Assembly: GCF_023333595.1 (NCBI RefSeq)
Contig: NZ_JAIQZM010000033.1
Span: 1 to 39,283 of the forward strand
Direction of reading: 5' to 3'
Source: Argonema galeatum A003/A1
Lineage (GTDB): Bacteria; Cyanobacteriota; Cyanobacteriia; Cyanobacteriales; Aerosakkonemataceae
Length of the DNA stretch: 39,283 nucleotides
Each line of letters begins with the position of its first letter. Position 1 is the first letter of the stretch. Shown here piece by piece: positions 30,382-38,691 of this stretch. A model generated the notes under the pieces. That model saw only the letters and a program-made list of their open reading frames with translations. It searched no databases and was not told the origin of the DNA. The translations under genes were made by a program, and so were the position numbers.

Positions 30382-33363
30382 TCAATGAAGTTTTACAATA
30401 CCTAACTCCACCATCATCTCCTGCACTTGAGCGGCTACCAAGCGATCGGGATCTTGTTGGAGTTTGGGTAGCAGTTCCACCAGGGCACGTTCCGACGCAA
30501 CTCTCAGGTAAGCTATAGCAGCTTCCCGCACAAAACCAGTGGGATGACGCAGACAAGCTATGGTAGGTTCAGCCGTCAAATTCCAGCGGGCAGATCTAGC
30601 CAAATGAAAACAGCAAGCTAGAGACCAGTCTGACAGAAAGTGCCGCAAAGATAGCAATCGACGGACGCGATCGGACTCATCCAAAGGTTGATAGACAACT
30701 AGCGCCCCCAGACTTTGCAGTTTTTCGGGATCGGAGTTGCGATCGAGAACCGTGAGCAATATACGTTTAGTGGGAATATCGATCGTCTGATCTAATATTT
30801 CTATCCCGCGTGCCATCTCAGATGGGGAACCCGATCGCAAATTGAAAGCTGCCGCCTGAATAGCCCCAAGCGGATACAAAAACTTCATCAGCAGAAAACA
30901 ACGCTCAATAGCATCAATGCAGCTAAGCGCAAGTGCCCTTTCCAGCAGTTCCGCTTCGCGGGATTTCAGTTCAGGACCCAGGTCTGCCCTAGCGGCGTAC
31001 ATCTGAGCCATAAACATAAGTTCCTGGTCGATTAACATTTCTACCCCGCTGCGGCCCAGCCGGTCTAGCACGCTTTCAATTCCGGTGTCATTGGGCAGCT
31101 TCAGCAAAATTTGGACTATCTGGCGTCTGGTGTTTCCCCAGGCAGTCATCAGATGAGACACTAAAACGCTCATGGCTTCGATCGTGCCAATCTGACCGAT
31201 CGCATCCCAGGCGTAGCGCCTGACCAAATCCGGTTTGTGAATATTTGTCGCCAGTCCTACCAGCATAGGAATAGCGTCGTTTTCCAGTCGCACTAAAGCG
31301 TGCAGGGCAGCCTCGCGGGTAGACTTGTATTCCAGCCCTCGTAGCAGGGAGGGATAGTACTCATCCAGGCGCGTTGCCGCGATCGCCTCCAGCAAAGCAC
31401 AGCGTACCCGCAACGACTTATCTCGCAACAAATTGGGAATTTGGAGTCTCAGCGCCTGCAAATACACTGCCTCCCCCAGCGCCCGACAACCCATCACCCG
31501 TTCTTGTTCTTCTGGATGAGTTAGCATCCGCCGCAAGACAGATGTGGCTTCTGCCTTTTGTGTAGCACTTCCCAGCCGCAAAAGTAGGGAAGCAGCAGTG
31601 CCCCGCACCATTGGATTGACCTCCGATCCCAGATAGGGTCTCAACTGACGCAAATCTGGCTCTGGTTCGGTTAGCCATACGTAGCGCAAAGCGACGGCTA
31701 AAACGTCTGGTTGAGGGTCTGATTCTACCAGGGCGCGAACCAGGTTGAGATAGGCGGGATTGGGGTTGTTGAGCATCACCTCTAAGCTTTGACGCTGCAA
31801 GGCGGGAGAAAACTGAGGTAGCAGAGGCGCTAGGATCTCCCCAACATCCTGGGAGTATATTTGGCTCAAAAGTTCAATACAAGAACGTTTTTCGGCCTCC
31901 TCTGCGGGACGTTCCAGCACTTCTACCACTGCTCGCCTCAAGACTCGCAAATCGACATCAGCACTCCCCAGCTGTCCCCTTTGGGCGCTTAAGACTAGCA
32001 GGTCTACATAGCGCGATCGCAACAGCCAAACCGACAGCAGCCATGCCAAAGCGAAGATCACTATTCCGATGACGACAATCCAACCCAGCCACTCCTTGCG
32101 GACTGTCTCTCCCATCTTGGGGAATTGCCAATGCAGAAACCAAAGAAAGGCTAAGATTGCGCCTCCCGTAAAGCCTGTAGCTATCGGTTCCGCAATCCCA
32201 CGGGCTTTCGTCTCCACAGCGCCGCGCAGGTTATCAGGAATGGGTTGGAATAGAACAGAACCAGTGCTAGCAACGAAGGTGTAACGCAGGAGTTCATCTA
32301 CAAATTTCAGCACTATTAAACCAATGAACAATTCCAAACCATTCAGGGATATTACGCGCAAGAGAGTCCCGATCAATATCGCCAAGGGGATTAAACCCAG
32401 GATCGCCATCACAGCGGGTGGCAGCATAGCGGTTACAAACACACCCATCCGCTCTATTACCCGACTGGAGATAAACCATTGAGTTATTAGTTCGCAGATT
32501 CCGACGATGCCACTAAATAGACCCAAGAAACTGGCAATCTGTTCGGGTTTTAAATGCAGCTCCAACTGAGATAGATACTGAAAGTCGATTAGCAACAACA
32601 ATACCTGGGCGATTACAAAAAACGCATACAAAAGTAACTCGTATTGCCGTAGCGGGCCTGCCAACTTACGGGTAGAACCTCCCTCGTTGAAGTCTCTCGA
32701 GTTACTTGGGTGAGAGTCGGGAAAAGACTGCTGGTAGCGATTGCTCAGATAATAAACAATTACAGCCCCCAAGACTAGCATTACTGCTGCTAGCAGGATG
32801 ATGTTGTTCAGCCCGAATATGGAAAGGAGCAGCGGTAATGAAAAGCCGCTGAGTACGTCTGCCACCAAACTGCCGCTGCTAATCAGGGGGAACGTGCGCT
32901 TAATTTCTCGGATATTAAAGAGCTGATTGGCTGTAAGTGAAGTGTTCAGGTGATTGAGCGCGTAGGCTCCATCTACCCACAGCGGTAGCAAAAACACTGT
33001 CAGCCAACCCAAAGAGTCAACTTGTAACCCCAGACGAAATAAAAGTAGGGGGATAGCTAGCAGCGTTGCGATCGCTACAATAAACTGGCGCAGCGGCAAA
33101 GTTCTTTGCATCCAGGTTGACATTAGGCCCAAAGCACCGCCCAGTCCCGCACTGGCAATATAAATCCAGGGCAACCACTCTGCTCCCAACTGATCCAAGA
33201 ACAACGCGACTGTGCTAGCCTCTAACCAGACCAGTCCCACTGAGGTCGTGGTGTAAACTGCGAACATTAGAAATGTGCGTTCGCTTTCTTCTGGACGCAG
33301 ATTTAGCCATTGCAGCAATACTCGCGAAATACTCGCGCGAGGCAAGGCATTACTTATTTTCAT
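30382..33363 (-). CDS. ATP/ADP-translocase-like MFS protein with C-terminal HEAT repeats
   Basis: A 993-residue two-part protein. The N-terminal ~450 residues are polytopic (about 12 helices from FLMFAVYTTTSVGLVWLEAS on) and look like the MFS-related Npt/ATP:ADP antiporter group. Residues ~470-990 are soluble and built of HEAT-like helical repeats, e.g. LNNPNPAYLNLVRALVESDP, VRGTAASLLLRLGSATQKAE and FVREAAIAYLRVASERALVE. HEAT repeats are a protein-interaction scaffold. Related proteins occur in cyanobacteria and other bacteria, sometimes with a cyclic-nucleotide-binding domain; the substrate is unknown. The next gene in the same direction across the tnpB insertion encodes just such a domain. 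The ATG at 33363 follows an AT-rich gap without an obvious Shine-Dalgarno. Confidence 0.82.
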   Translation of the reverse strand: MKISNALPRASISRVLLQWLNLRPEESERTFLMFAVYTTTSVGLVWLEASTVALFLDQLGAEWLPWIYIASAGLGGALGLMSTWMQRTLPLRQFIVAIATLLAIPLLLFRLGLQVDSLGWLTVFLLPLWVDGAYALNHLNTSLTANQLFNIREIKRTFPLISSGSLVADVLSGFSLPLLLSIFGLNNIILLAAVMLVLGAVIVYYLSNRYQQSFPDSHPSNSRDFNEGGSTRKLAGPLRQYELLLYAFFVIAQVLLLLIDFQYLSQLELHLKPEQIASFLGLFSGIVGICELITQWFISSRVIERMGVFVTAMLPPAVMAILGLIPLAILIGTLLRVISLNGLELFIGLIVLKFVDELLRYTFVASTGSVLFQPIPDNLRGAVETKARGIAEPIATGFTGGAILAFLWFLHWQFPKMGETVRKEWLGWIVVIGIVIFALAWLLSVWLLRSRYVDLLVLSAQRGQLGSADVDLRVLRRAVVEVLERPAEEAEKRSCIELLSQIYSQDVGEILAPLLPQFSPALQRQSLEVMLNNPNPAYLNLVRALVESDPQPDVLAVALRYVWLTEPEPDLRQLRPYLGSEVNPMVRGTAASLLLRLGSATQKAEATSVLRRMLTHPEEQERVMGCRALGEAVYLQALRLQIPNLLRDKSLRVRCALLEAIAATRLDEYYPSLLRGLEYKSTREAALHALVRLENDAIPMLVGLATNIHKPDLVRRYAWDAIGQIGTIEAMSVLVSHLMTAWGNTRRQIVQILLKLPNDTGIESVLDRLGRSGVEMLIDQELMFMAQMYAARADLGPELKSREAELLERALALSCIDAIERCFLLMKFLYPLGAIQAAAFNLRSGSPSEMARGIEILDQTIDIPTKRILLTVLDRNSDPEKLQSLGALVVYQPLDESDRVRRLLSLRHFLSDWSLACCFHLARSARWNLTAEPTIACLRHPTGFVREAAIAYLRVASERALVELLPKLQQDPDRLVAAQVQEMMVELGIVKLH

Positions 33364-33591
33364 ATATAGCCATAGTTCAGATATCGCTTATTTTGCTGCT
33401 GATAAGCAATTTTAGCCTTGTTCCCTAAAACAAATCTTCTACTTTATCTAAAATTTGAAATTTTCTTTACTACCAAATGTTTGCCCTGTGTTTTGGCCGT
33501 AGCCGATGGCAACAAAATGCGTCCGGGCGGCAAGAGCCTAATCTTGTGGCGTTTAACCCAGGGCAAAACAGTCGGTACTGATGAGGGCAGG
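33364..33591. other. Short gap between infC and the MFS-HEAT gene
   Basis: 228 bp, both neighbours on the minus strand. GCCCTGTGTTTTGGCC and the matching GGGCAAAACAG near 33561 hint at weak secondary structure downstream of infC. No gene or clear terminator. Confidence 0.3.
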
Positions 33592-34125
33592 TTATTTTTT
33601 AGGAGCTAGCAGCATCATCATGTTGCGTCCTTCTTTTTTGGGCGCTTGCTGGACTTCCGCAACCTCCTGCAAATCGTTCGCCATTCGGTTGAGCAGCTCT
33701 TCTGCTAAGTCGCTGTGTTGAATTTCCCGACCCCGGAACATGACGGTCGCTTTAACCTTATCTCCTTCCTGAATAAAGCGCTTCGCGTGAGCTATCCGTA
33801 CATTATAGTCGTGTTCCTCAATCTTGTAGCGCATCTTCACTTCCTTGACGTCAGCAGTATGCTGCTTTTTGCGGGCTTCTCGCTCTTTTTTTTCTTTCTC
33901 AAACTTAAACTTGCCGTAGTCCATGATCCGGCAAACCGGAGGGTCAGCCTTATCGCTAACTAAGACAAGATCCAGTTCTTTTTCCACCGCTAAGGACAGA
34001 GCATCTTGTGGGGTCATGATCCCAAGTTGCGCGCCATCGGTATCAATAACCCGAATTTTAGGAAATCGAATGCGTTCGTTGATTTGGGGTAAATTGCTAG
34101 GGCGTCTTTTTTCGATCACAGGCAT
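33592..34125 (-). CDS. infC: Translation initiation factor IF-3
   Basis: Binds the 30S subunit, keeps it free of 50S and checks the initiator tRNA and start codon. The 177-residue protein is full length. The N-domain starts PQINERIRFPKIRVIDTDGA and has VCRIMDYGKFKFEKEKKE, the family signature, running into the basic linker (EREARKKQ). The C-domain has VKEVKMRYKIEEHDYNVRIA, KRFIQEGDKVKATVMFRGRE and the basic tail. The start is ATG, not the rare AUU of enterobacterial infC, so that form of autoregulation is absent. A 29-codon frame upstream ends TAATG over the infC start, which could couple translation. rpmI and rplT, often its partners, are not next to it. Confidence 0.97.
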   Translation of the reverse strand: MPVIEKRRPSNLPQINERIRFPKIRVIDTDGAQLGIMTPQDALSLAVEKELDLVLVSDKADPPVCRIMDYGKFKFEKEKKEREARKKQHTADVKEVKMRYKIEEHDYNVRIAHAKRFIQEGDKVKATVMFRGREIQHSDLAEELLNRMANDLQEVAEVQQAPKKEGRNMMMLLAPKK

Positions 34126-34858
34126 TAAGATGTGTATGAGCAGTTGATTGAGAGTTGGATTGGGCGGTGCATTACAGCATTATCCAGTTGCTTGATGGGG
34201 CCTTTGCGGTACATGAACGGCAATGCCGTCTCAAGAACGAGAAACCACCATAAAGCTTTTTGTGCTTGTATTTGCCATTCTACTCAGTATGATTCGGTTT
34301 CGGCCTGATTGTTAATCTTATTTGTGACGTACTCCCGACACCAACCGAAGCAGTATGGTGTGGGCTTCCCAAGAGTCCGGCAAAGGATATCAAGGACTTC
34401 CTTCGAGGTACTCCAATGTTTCCCTCTACGGCATTTTATAGTGAGGAACACGACCAGCCCCACTTGTTTGATGAAAAAGTTTTTTTTTCTAGACCTAGAT
34501 TGTTATTCTGCGATGCTAGATAGAAAAATTTTACCATGATTATTGCAATGAGCGATCGTCTCGTCGCCATAACGCTTCGTTTGGTGTGGAGATTCCCACC
34601 TGTCTAGCTAACTTATCGGCTCGCGTGGGTGGGTCAGAGGGGCTAGGGAGAAGGGAAAAGGGAAGATTTTAGATTTCAAATTTGAAATCTGCAATTCTTC
34701 AATCTTACTCCCCCGCTCCTCCATTCTCCCCTGATGTCAACATTATGCCAATTATATGCGTGAGTGCTTAATTCATCCCAATGACCAATAACCAATGAGG
34801 AAAGCTAAAATTAAAGTCTAGGCAATATTTTGTAAATTTTTTTGAAGCAGAGGTCAAC
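34126..34858. other. 733-bp gap: infC leader, odd conserved-looking block, palindromes
   Basis: Three things can be seen. First, on the minus strand, a 29-codon frame (34214-34125) runs into the infC start, with a palindrome ACGGCAATGCCGT (34217-34229) just before it. Second, a block at about 34310-34480 has a hairpin ACACCA...TGGTGT (34338-34361) and is open on both strands without start signals; it could be a relic of a transposable element end. Third, a perfect 20-bp palindrome AGATTTCAAATTTGAAATCT lies at 34671-34690, followed by a CT-rich run, a pattern typical of cyanobacterial intergenic filler. No protein gene is supported. Confidence 0.35.
34671..34690. repeat. 20-bp perfect palindrome
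   Basis: AGATTTCAAATTTGAAATCT is fully self-complementary. It lies upstream of the alpha/beta hydrolase gene between a GA-rich and a CT-rich tract. It may be a dispersed repeat or an operator; nothing else supports either. Confidence 0.5.
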
Positions 34859-35818
34859 GTGACAACTTCCCTGCACTGGGAACAACGGGTTGGAAGTCAA
34901 CGGGACTGGGTTTGGCGGGGCTGGCAAACGCGATATACATATATGCTGCCTACCCAGTCTGCCAAGAGTGGGACGACCTTAATCCTACTGCATGGATTCG
35001 GGACTTCTATTGGCCACTGGCGACACAATTTGACGGTGCTGAGTCAGTCTCACCCAGTTTACGCCCTGGATATGCTGGGGTTCGGCGCTTCCGAGAAAGC
35101 ACTGGCGAAATATAATGTATCACTTTGGGTAGAGCAGGTCTACGACTTCTGGCGGACTTTTATCGGGCAGCCGGTTGTGTTGGTTGGCAATTCTATCGGT
35201 TCTCTGGTGTCTCTGGCAGCGGCGGCAGCCCATCCTGAAATGGTAAAGGGTATTGTGATGATGAGTCTGCCCGATCCATCGGTGGAAGAGGAAATGATTC
35301 CCTCACCATTGCGTCCGCTCGTTGCTGGGATTAAAAGCATAGTTGCTTCGCCGTGGGTACTCAAAACCCTTTTCTATTGGGTTAGAGGTCAAGGTCGAGT
35401 TCGCAGCTGGGCAGCTCTAGCTTATGCCAATCCCGAAGCTATTACTGACGAACTTGTCGATATCTTGGTTGGCCCTGCACAAGACCGGGGTTCCGCCCAA
35501 GCCTTCGCCGCCATCCTGAAAGCGATGACCAGTTCAAAGTTCGGCCCCAGTGTCAAGTCATTGTTGCCAAACTTAAAGATTCCTATGCTCTTGATCTGGG
35601 GTGGACAAGACCGGATGGTGCCTCGCAGTTTGGCCTGTCAGTTCAGACAGTACAACCCCAATTTGGAAGTCATTGAGTTAGACAATGCCGGTCACTGTCC
35701 TCACGATGAATGCCCTCTTCAGGTTAACCAATTGATTTTGGACTGGGTAGAAGCCCGGTGTGGAAACGCCAGTCAGCTCGATTCGACACCGATGCCTTCC
35801 GCAGTTAACAGATATTAG
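34859..35818 (+). CDS. Alpha/beta hydrolase
   Basis: A soluble hydrolase of the alpha/beta fold, 319 residues. The nucleophile elbow is VLVGNSIGSLVSL with Ser112, the acid is Asp251 (WGGQDRMVP) and the base is His279 (NAGHCPHDE). The oxyanion region is LLHGFGTSIGHWRHNL (residues 44-59). Such proteins in cyanobacteria and plants are often similar to epoxide hydrolases, haloalkane dehalogenases or pheophytinase-like esterases; the substrate cannot be assigned. GTG 34859 is chosen because AGAGG precedes it at the right distance and the following sequence fits the family start. It is followed by a HIP1-cored terminator palindrome. Confidence 0.88.
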   Translation: MTTSLHWEQRVGSQRDWVWRGWQTRYTYMLPTQSAKSGTTLILLHGFGTSIGHWRHNLTVLSQSHPVYALDMLGFGASEKALAKYNVSLWVEQVYDFWRTFIGQPVVLVGNSIGSLVSLAAAAAHPEMVKGIVMMSLPDPSVEEEMIPSPLRPLVAGIKSIVASPWVLKTLFYWVRGQGRVRSWAALAYANPEAITDELVDILVGPAQDRGSAQAFAAILKAMTSSKFGPSVKSLLPNLKIPMLLIWGGQDRMVPRSLACQFRQYNPNLEVIELDNAGHCPHDECPLQVNQLILDWVEARCGNASQLDSTPMPSAVNRY

Positions 35819-35861
35819 GGGCATTAGGTTAATTATGCCGTGCTACTACACTACTAAACTA

Positions 35862-35881
35862 ACGGGCGCGATCGCGCCCGT
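35862..35881. terminator. HIP1-cored palindromic terminator
   Basis: ACGGGCGCGATCGCGCCCGT is a perfect 20-bp palindrome with GCGATCGC at its centre, followed by CTCTCTTTTTGC. It lies 44 bp after the hydrolase stop, between convergent genes, and could stop transcription from both sides. Confidence 0.6.
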
Positions 35882-35968
35882 GAACCTCTCTTTTTGCAGG
35901 TAGTCTTTAGACGAAACTAACGCGGTATTTTTCCCGATCGAATACTCCCAAGATATCGGGTCAAATAC

Positions 35969-36310
35969 CTAGCCAATCTGAACCTGGTCAGTATCTACAT
36001 TTGTTGCGCCGTTGACGTTGTTGGCGACGGAAACCATCTTGTTGAGAATTTGCTGACTGGGAACTTCTCCCTTTAAAACTACAGTACCGCCAGTCTGAGC
36101 TACCCAAAGACGATCGATATCAGCTAGTTCCGAGTCTTGGTCAAAAGCGAGGGCGACTCGCTTGGCTAAACCACTTTGGTCGTACTCACCACTCAATCCC
36201 ACTCGCTCTGGAGAAATTTCTCCACCATCGGGGGCAGACTCAACTGGTGCAGGATTTGTCTGAGCATCAGCGGGTTTTTCCATTCCAAATAGGCGCTTTA
36301 ACCAACCCAT
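35969..36310 (-). CDS. BON-domain protein
   Basis: A 113-residue protein from ATG 36310; the frame begins 10 codons earlier at 36340, but MGWLKRLFGMEKPADA is the likelier start. A short amphipathic N-terminus and a Pro/Glu/Ser-rich linker are followed by a C-terminal BON-like domain. In that domain, RLWVAQTGGTVVLKGEVPSQ is followed by QILNKMVSVANNVNGATNVD, with the conserved Gly residues. BON domains are thought to bind membranes or phospholipids and occur in stress proteins such as OsmY; there is no signal peptide here. It is convergent with the alpha/beta hydrolase and divergent from ilvH. The precise role is unknown. Confidence 0.8.
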   Translation of the reverse strand: MGWLKRLFGMEKPADAQTNPAPVESAPDGGEISPERVGLSGEYDQSGLAKRVALAFDQDSELADIDRLWVAQTGGTVVLKGEVPSQQILNKMVSVANNVNGATNVDTDQVQIG

Positions 36311-36584
36311 TGGCGTTTTTACTCCAATAAAAAAGGACACAAGTAATAATTAAACGATTTTGTGAGATTTAGCGCATCTATCGTCAAAAAGATTTTATAT
36401 TCTGCCGATACTAAGTCTTTGGATAGAGAAACGAGGGTTCGGGTTTTGTCAATGTCGCCTGACAAAGGCTTGACGAAGTTTTGCTAGCGCCAGCAGTTGC
36501 GGTAATATGGTTAGACTAAATCCTTGCTGCTTTTGACACCAAGCCCAGGACAGCTATGGCGGGGGTTTCCAAGGGGGAAGAAAG

Positions 36585-37106
36585 ATGAAACATACCATTT
36601 CGGTTTTAGTTGAAGATGAAGCCGGTGTCCTGAGCCGGATTGCTGGTCTGTTTGCCCGCCGCGGCTTTAATATTGAAAGTCTGGCAGTTGGCCCAGCAGA
36701 GCAGATGGGAATCTCTCGTATTACGATGGTCGTTCCTGGCGATGACCGGGTAATCGAGCAACTTACCAAACAACTTTACAAGCTGATTAACGTCCTCAAG
36801 GTGCAGGATATCACCGAAACCCCTTGTGTAGAGCGAGAGTTGATGCTGCTAAAAGTGAACGCCAGTAGCACCAACCGTTCAGAAATTATTGAACTGGCTC
36901 ATATTTTTAGGGCGCGGGTGGTGGATGTGGCTGAGGAGTCTCTCACTTTGGAAGTAGTAGGAGATCCTGGTAAGATGGTGGCGATCGTCCAAGTGCTGCA
37001 AAAATTTGGCCTTCGCGAAATTGCTCGCACTGGAAAAATTGCCCTCACTCGCGAGTCAGGTGTCAATACTGAGTTTCTCAAGTCTTTGGAAGCAAAGATT
37101 TCCTGA
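36585..37106 (+). CDS. ilvH: Acetolactate synthase, regulatory (small) subunit
   Basis: The regulatory partner of acetolactate synthase, the first common step of valine, leucine and isoleucine synthesis. It activates the large subunit and gives valine feedback inhibition. The 173-residue protein starts KHTISVLVEDEAGVLSRIAG, then LFARRGFNIESLAVGP, an ACT domain with the effector-binding Gly/Asn pattern. The C-terminal ALS_ss domain follows (ERELMLLKVNASSTNRSEII, then DPGKMVAIVQVLQKFGLREI and ARTGKIALTRE). A strong Shine-Dalgarno (AGGGGGAAG) precedes the ATG. The large-subunit gene (ilvB or ilvG) is not in the window, as is common in cyanobacteria where they are unlinked. Confidence 0.97.
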   Translation: MKHTISVLVEDEAGVLSRIAGLFARRGFNIESLAVGPAEQMGISRITMVVPGDDRVIEQLTKQLYKLINVLKVQDITETPCVERELMLLKVNASSTNRSEIIELAHIFRARVVDVAEESLTLEVVGDPGKMVAIVQVLQKFGLREIARTGKIALTRESGVNTEFLKSLEAKIS

Positions 37107-37161
37107 TCGGGCTTATTGCAAAAATACGCCTCTGCGATCGACTTTGGCAATCTTGTAAGAG

Positions 37162-37192
37162 AGAGTGAGGTGGGCAATGCCCACTTCACTCT
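37162..37192. terminator. Bidirectional terminator hairpin
   Basis: AGAGTGAGGTGGGCA (37162-37176) pairs with TGCCCACTTCACTCT (37178-37192) over 15 bp with one G-T mismatch and almost no loop. It sits between the convergent ilvH and oxidoreductase genes and overlaps the oxidoreductase stop codon. Confidence 0.65.
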
Positions 37193-38195
37193 AGTCGATC
37201 AGGAGGGAGATTTTACCTGCGATCGAGCCTGTTTCCAGCAAGCGGTGGGCGTCGGCTGCTGCTTCTAAGGGGAAGGTTTTGCCAAGGTGAATTTTGAGGT
37301 TACCTCGATCGATTAAACGCGCACATTCTTCTAGAATCTTACCTTGATGTTTTTGTGCTTCAAAGAGCCCTTGCAACATCGGCGTTAGCATCAGTTCCAG
37401 GCTAATTCTGAGATTTCGCAATCTAGCTGTCTTAAAATTACCCAGGGTTGGATCTGGCTCTAAAATTGTGATGAGATCGCCGTAAACCTGTACGGTTGGA
37501 ACAGTTTTGTAGAAAGTTTCGCCGCCTACTGTGTCTAAGGCGAGGTCTACTCCTTCTCCTTGAGTCCAGTCTAATGTGGCTTCGACGAAATCGGTTTGCT
37601 TGTAGAGAATTACTTTATCTGCACCGAGCTTGCGAACGAATTCGGCTTTTGACTCGGAACCAACAGTGGTACAAACTTTGGCACCTCGCAGTTTTGCCAA
37701 TTGTATCGCTACATGACCGACGCCACCAGCACCGGCGTGAATTAAAACTTTTCGTCCAGCTTCCAAACCGCCGCGATCGTATAACGCTTCCCAAGCTGTA
37801 ATTAAAACTAGGGGGGCTGCGGCTGCTTCGGCAAAAGAGAGGGAGGTGGGTTTAGGGGCGACATACCGCTCTTCTACAACAATATACTCAGCATAGTTGC
37901 CGTAGCGATCGCCCAATCCACCATAGCAAAAATATACTTCGTCGCCAACACGAAAGCGCTTGACCGCAGCACCGACTGTTTCGACGATACCAGCACCATC
38001 ACATCCTAAGATAGCTGGCATTTTATCTGGATAGAAAGTGCCCCGTTGCCGTAGTTTTGTGTCAATAGGGTTGACGCCTGCTGCTCGCAATCGTACCAAA
38101 AGTTCCGTGTCTCCAACAGGAACGGCTGGGTTTTCGATTTGTTGCACTTGCAGGACTTCGGGATCTCCGGCGGCTGTCATTAAGACTGCTTTCAC
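37191..38195 (-). CDS. Quinone oxidoreductase-like MDR protein
   Basis: A medium-chain dehydrogenase/reductase of 334 residues, in the zeta-crystallin/NADPH:quinone reductase branch. The N-terminal GroES-like domain has LRAAGVNPIDTKLRQRG, then LGCDGAGIVETVGAAV. The Rossmann domain has VLIHAGAGGVGHVAIQLAKL around residue 155. DLALDTVGGETFYKTV follows. The zinc-ligand Cys and His residues of alcohol dehydrogenases are absent from their usual places, so it is probably zinc-free. It uses NADPH to reduce quinones or enones; the natural substrate is unknown. It lies 126 bp downstream of a small membrane protein gene in the same direction and ends in a terminator hairpin. Confidence 0.9.
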   Translation of the reverse strand: MKAVLMTAAGDPEVLQVQQIENPAVPVGDTELLVRLRAAGVNPIDTKLRQRGTFYPDKMPAILGCDGAGIVETVGAAVKRFRVGDEVYFCYGGLGDRYGNYAEYIVVEERYVAPKPTSLSFAEAAAAPLVLITAWEALYDRGGLEAGRKVLIHAGAGGVGHVAIQLAKLRGAKVCTTVGSESKAEFVRKLGADKVILYKQTDFVEATLDWTQGEGVDLALDTVGGETFYKTVPTVQVYGDLITILEPDPTLGNFKTARLRNLRISLELMLTPMLQGLFEAQKHQGKILEECARLIDRGNLKIHLGKTFPLEAAADAHRLLETGSIAGKISLLID

Positions 38196-38321
38196 AAGTT
38201 TCTCCTCACGGCTGAAGCTGATTGTATTGAAACTCTACCGCAAGTGGGAGGAGAATGCTCTAGCCAGCGTCACGAAGAGCAAATGCGATGCCAAAGGCGA
38301 ATTATTGTAGCTGTAGCCGTG

Positions 38322-38528
38322 TTACTGCATCAAAATAACGATGAAAACAACGCTGATGAAGATCAGCAGAAACGGAGTCCAATCGTCATCGTAATGATCT
38401 TTCTCGTCAAGATAGCGCTCAAAACCGCATTTCAGGCAGACATATCGGCGGGGATTGCGGGGGTCGTTGACAAATGGGCATTGAGCTTGATTGCACTCTT
38501 GAGTGCGGTTTTTATCTTTCCCTATCAT
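38322..38528 (-). CDS. Small zinc-ribbon membrane protein
   Basis: A 68-residue protein from ATG 38528, which has an excellent Shine-Dalgarno (AGGGGGTTTTG). The longer frame from 38588 has none. The N-terminal soluble part has Cys pairs suited to a metal knot (ECNQAQCPF...RYVCLKCGFE). It is followed by an acidic stretch (DEKDHYDDDW) and one C-terminal membrane helix (FLLIFISVVFIVIL). It is probably anchored with the ribbon in the cytosol. I do not recognise a family. It lies upstream of the oxidoreductase gene and divergent from the adaptor gene. Confidence 0.6.
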   Translation of the reverse strand: MIGKDKNRTQECNQAQCPFVNDPRNPRRYVCLKCGFERYLDEKDHYDDDWTPFLLIFISVVFIVILMQ

Positions 38529-38691
38529 CAAAACCCCCTGTTCAGAGCAACTACCAGTTGTTAAATACAACGAATGCGATCGCACCATCAGGAAAGTTGC
38601 TTAAAATTGCAGATAATTTGAAGAGTTGAACCGTTCGCCAAATTTGACGGTCTAAAAAAATTAGTGTTTGACCTTGAGGACGAATGACAGA

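Noticed and set aside
34309..34539. 76-codon plus-strand frame upstream of the alpha/beta hydrolase
   Set aside because: No start signals; the same block is also open on the minus strand, so openness is not evidence of coding.
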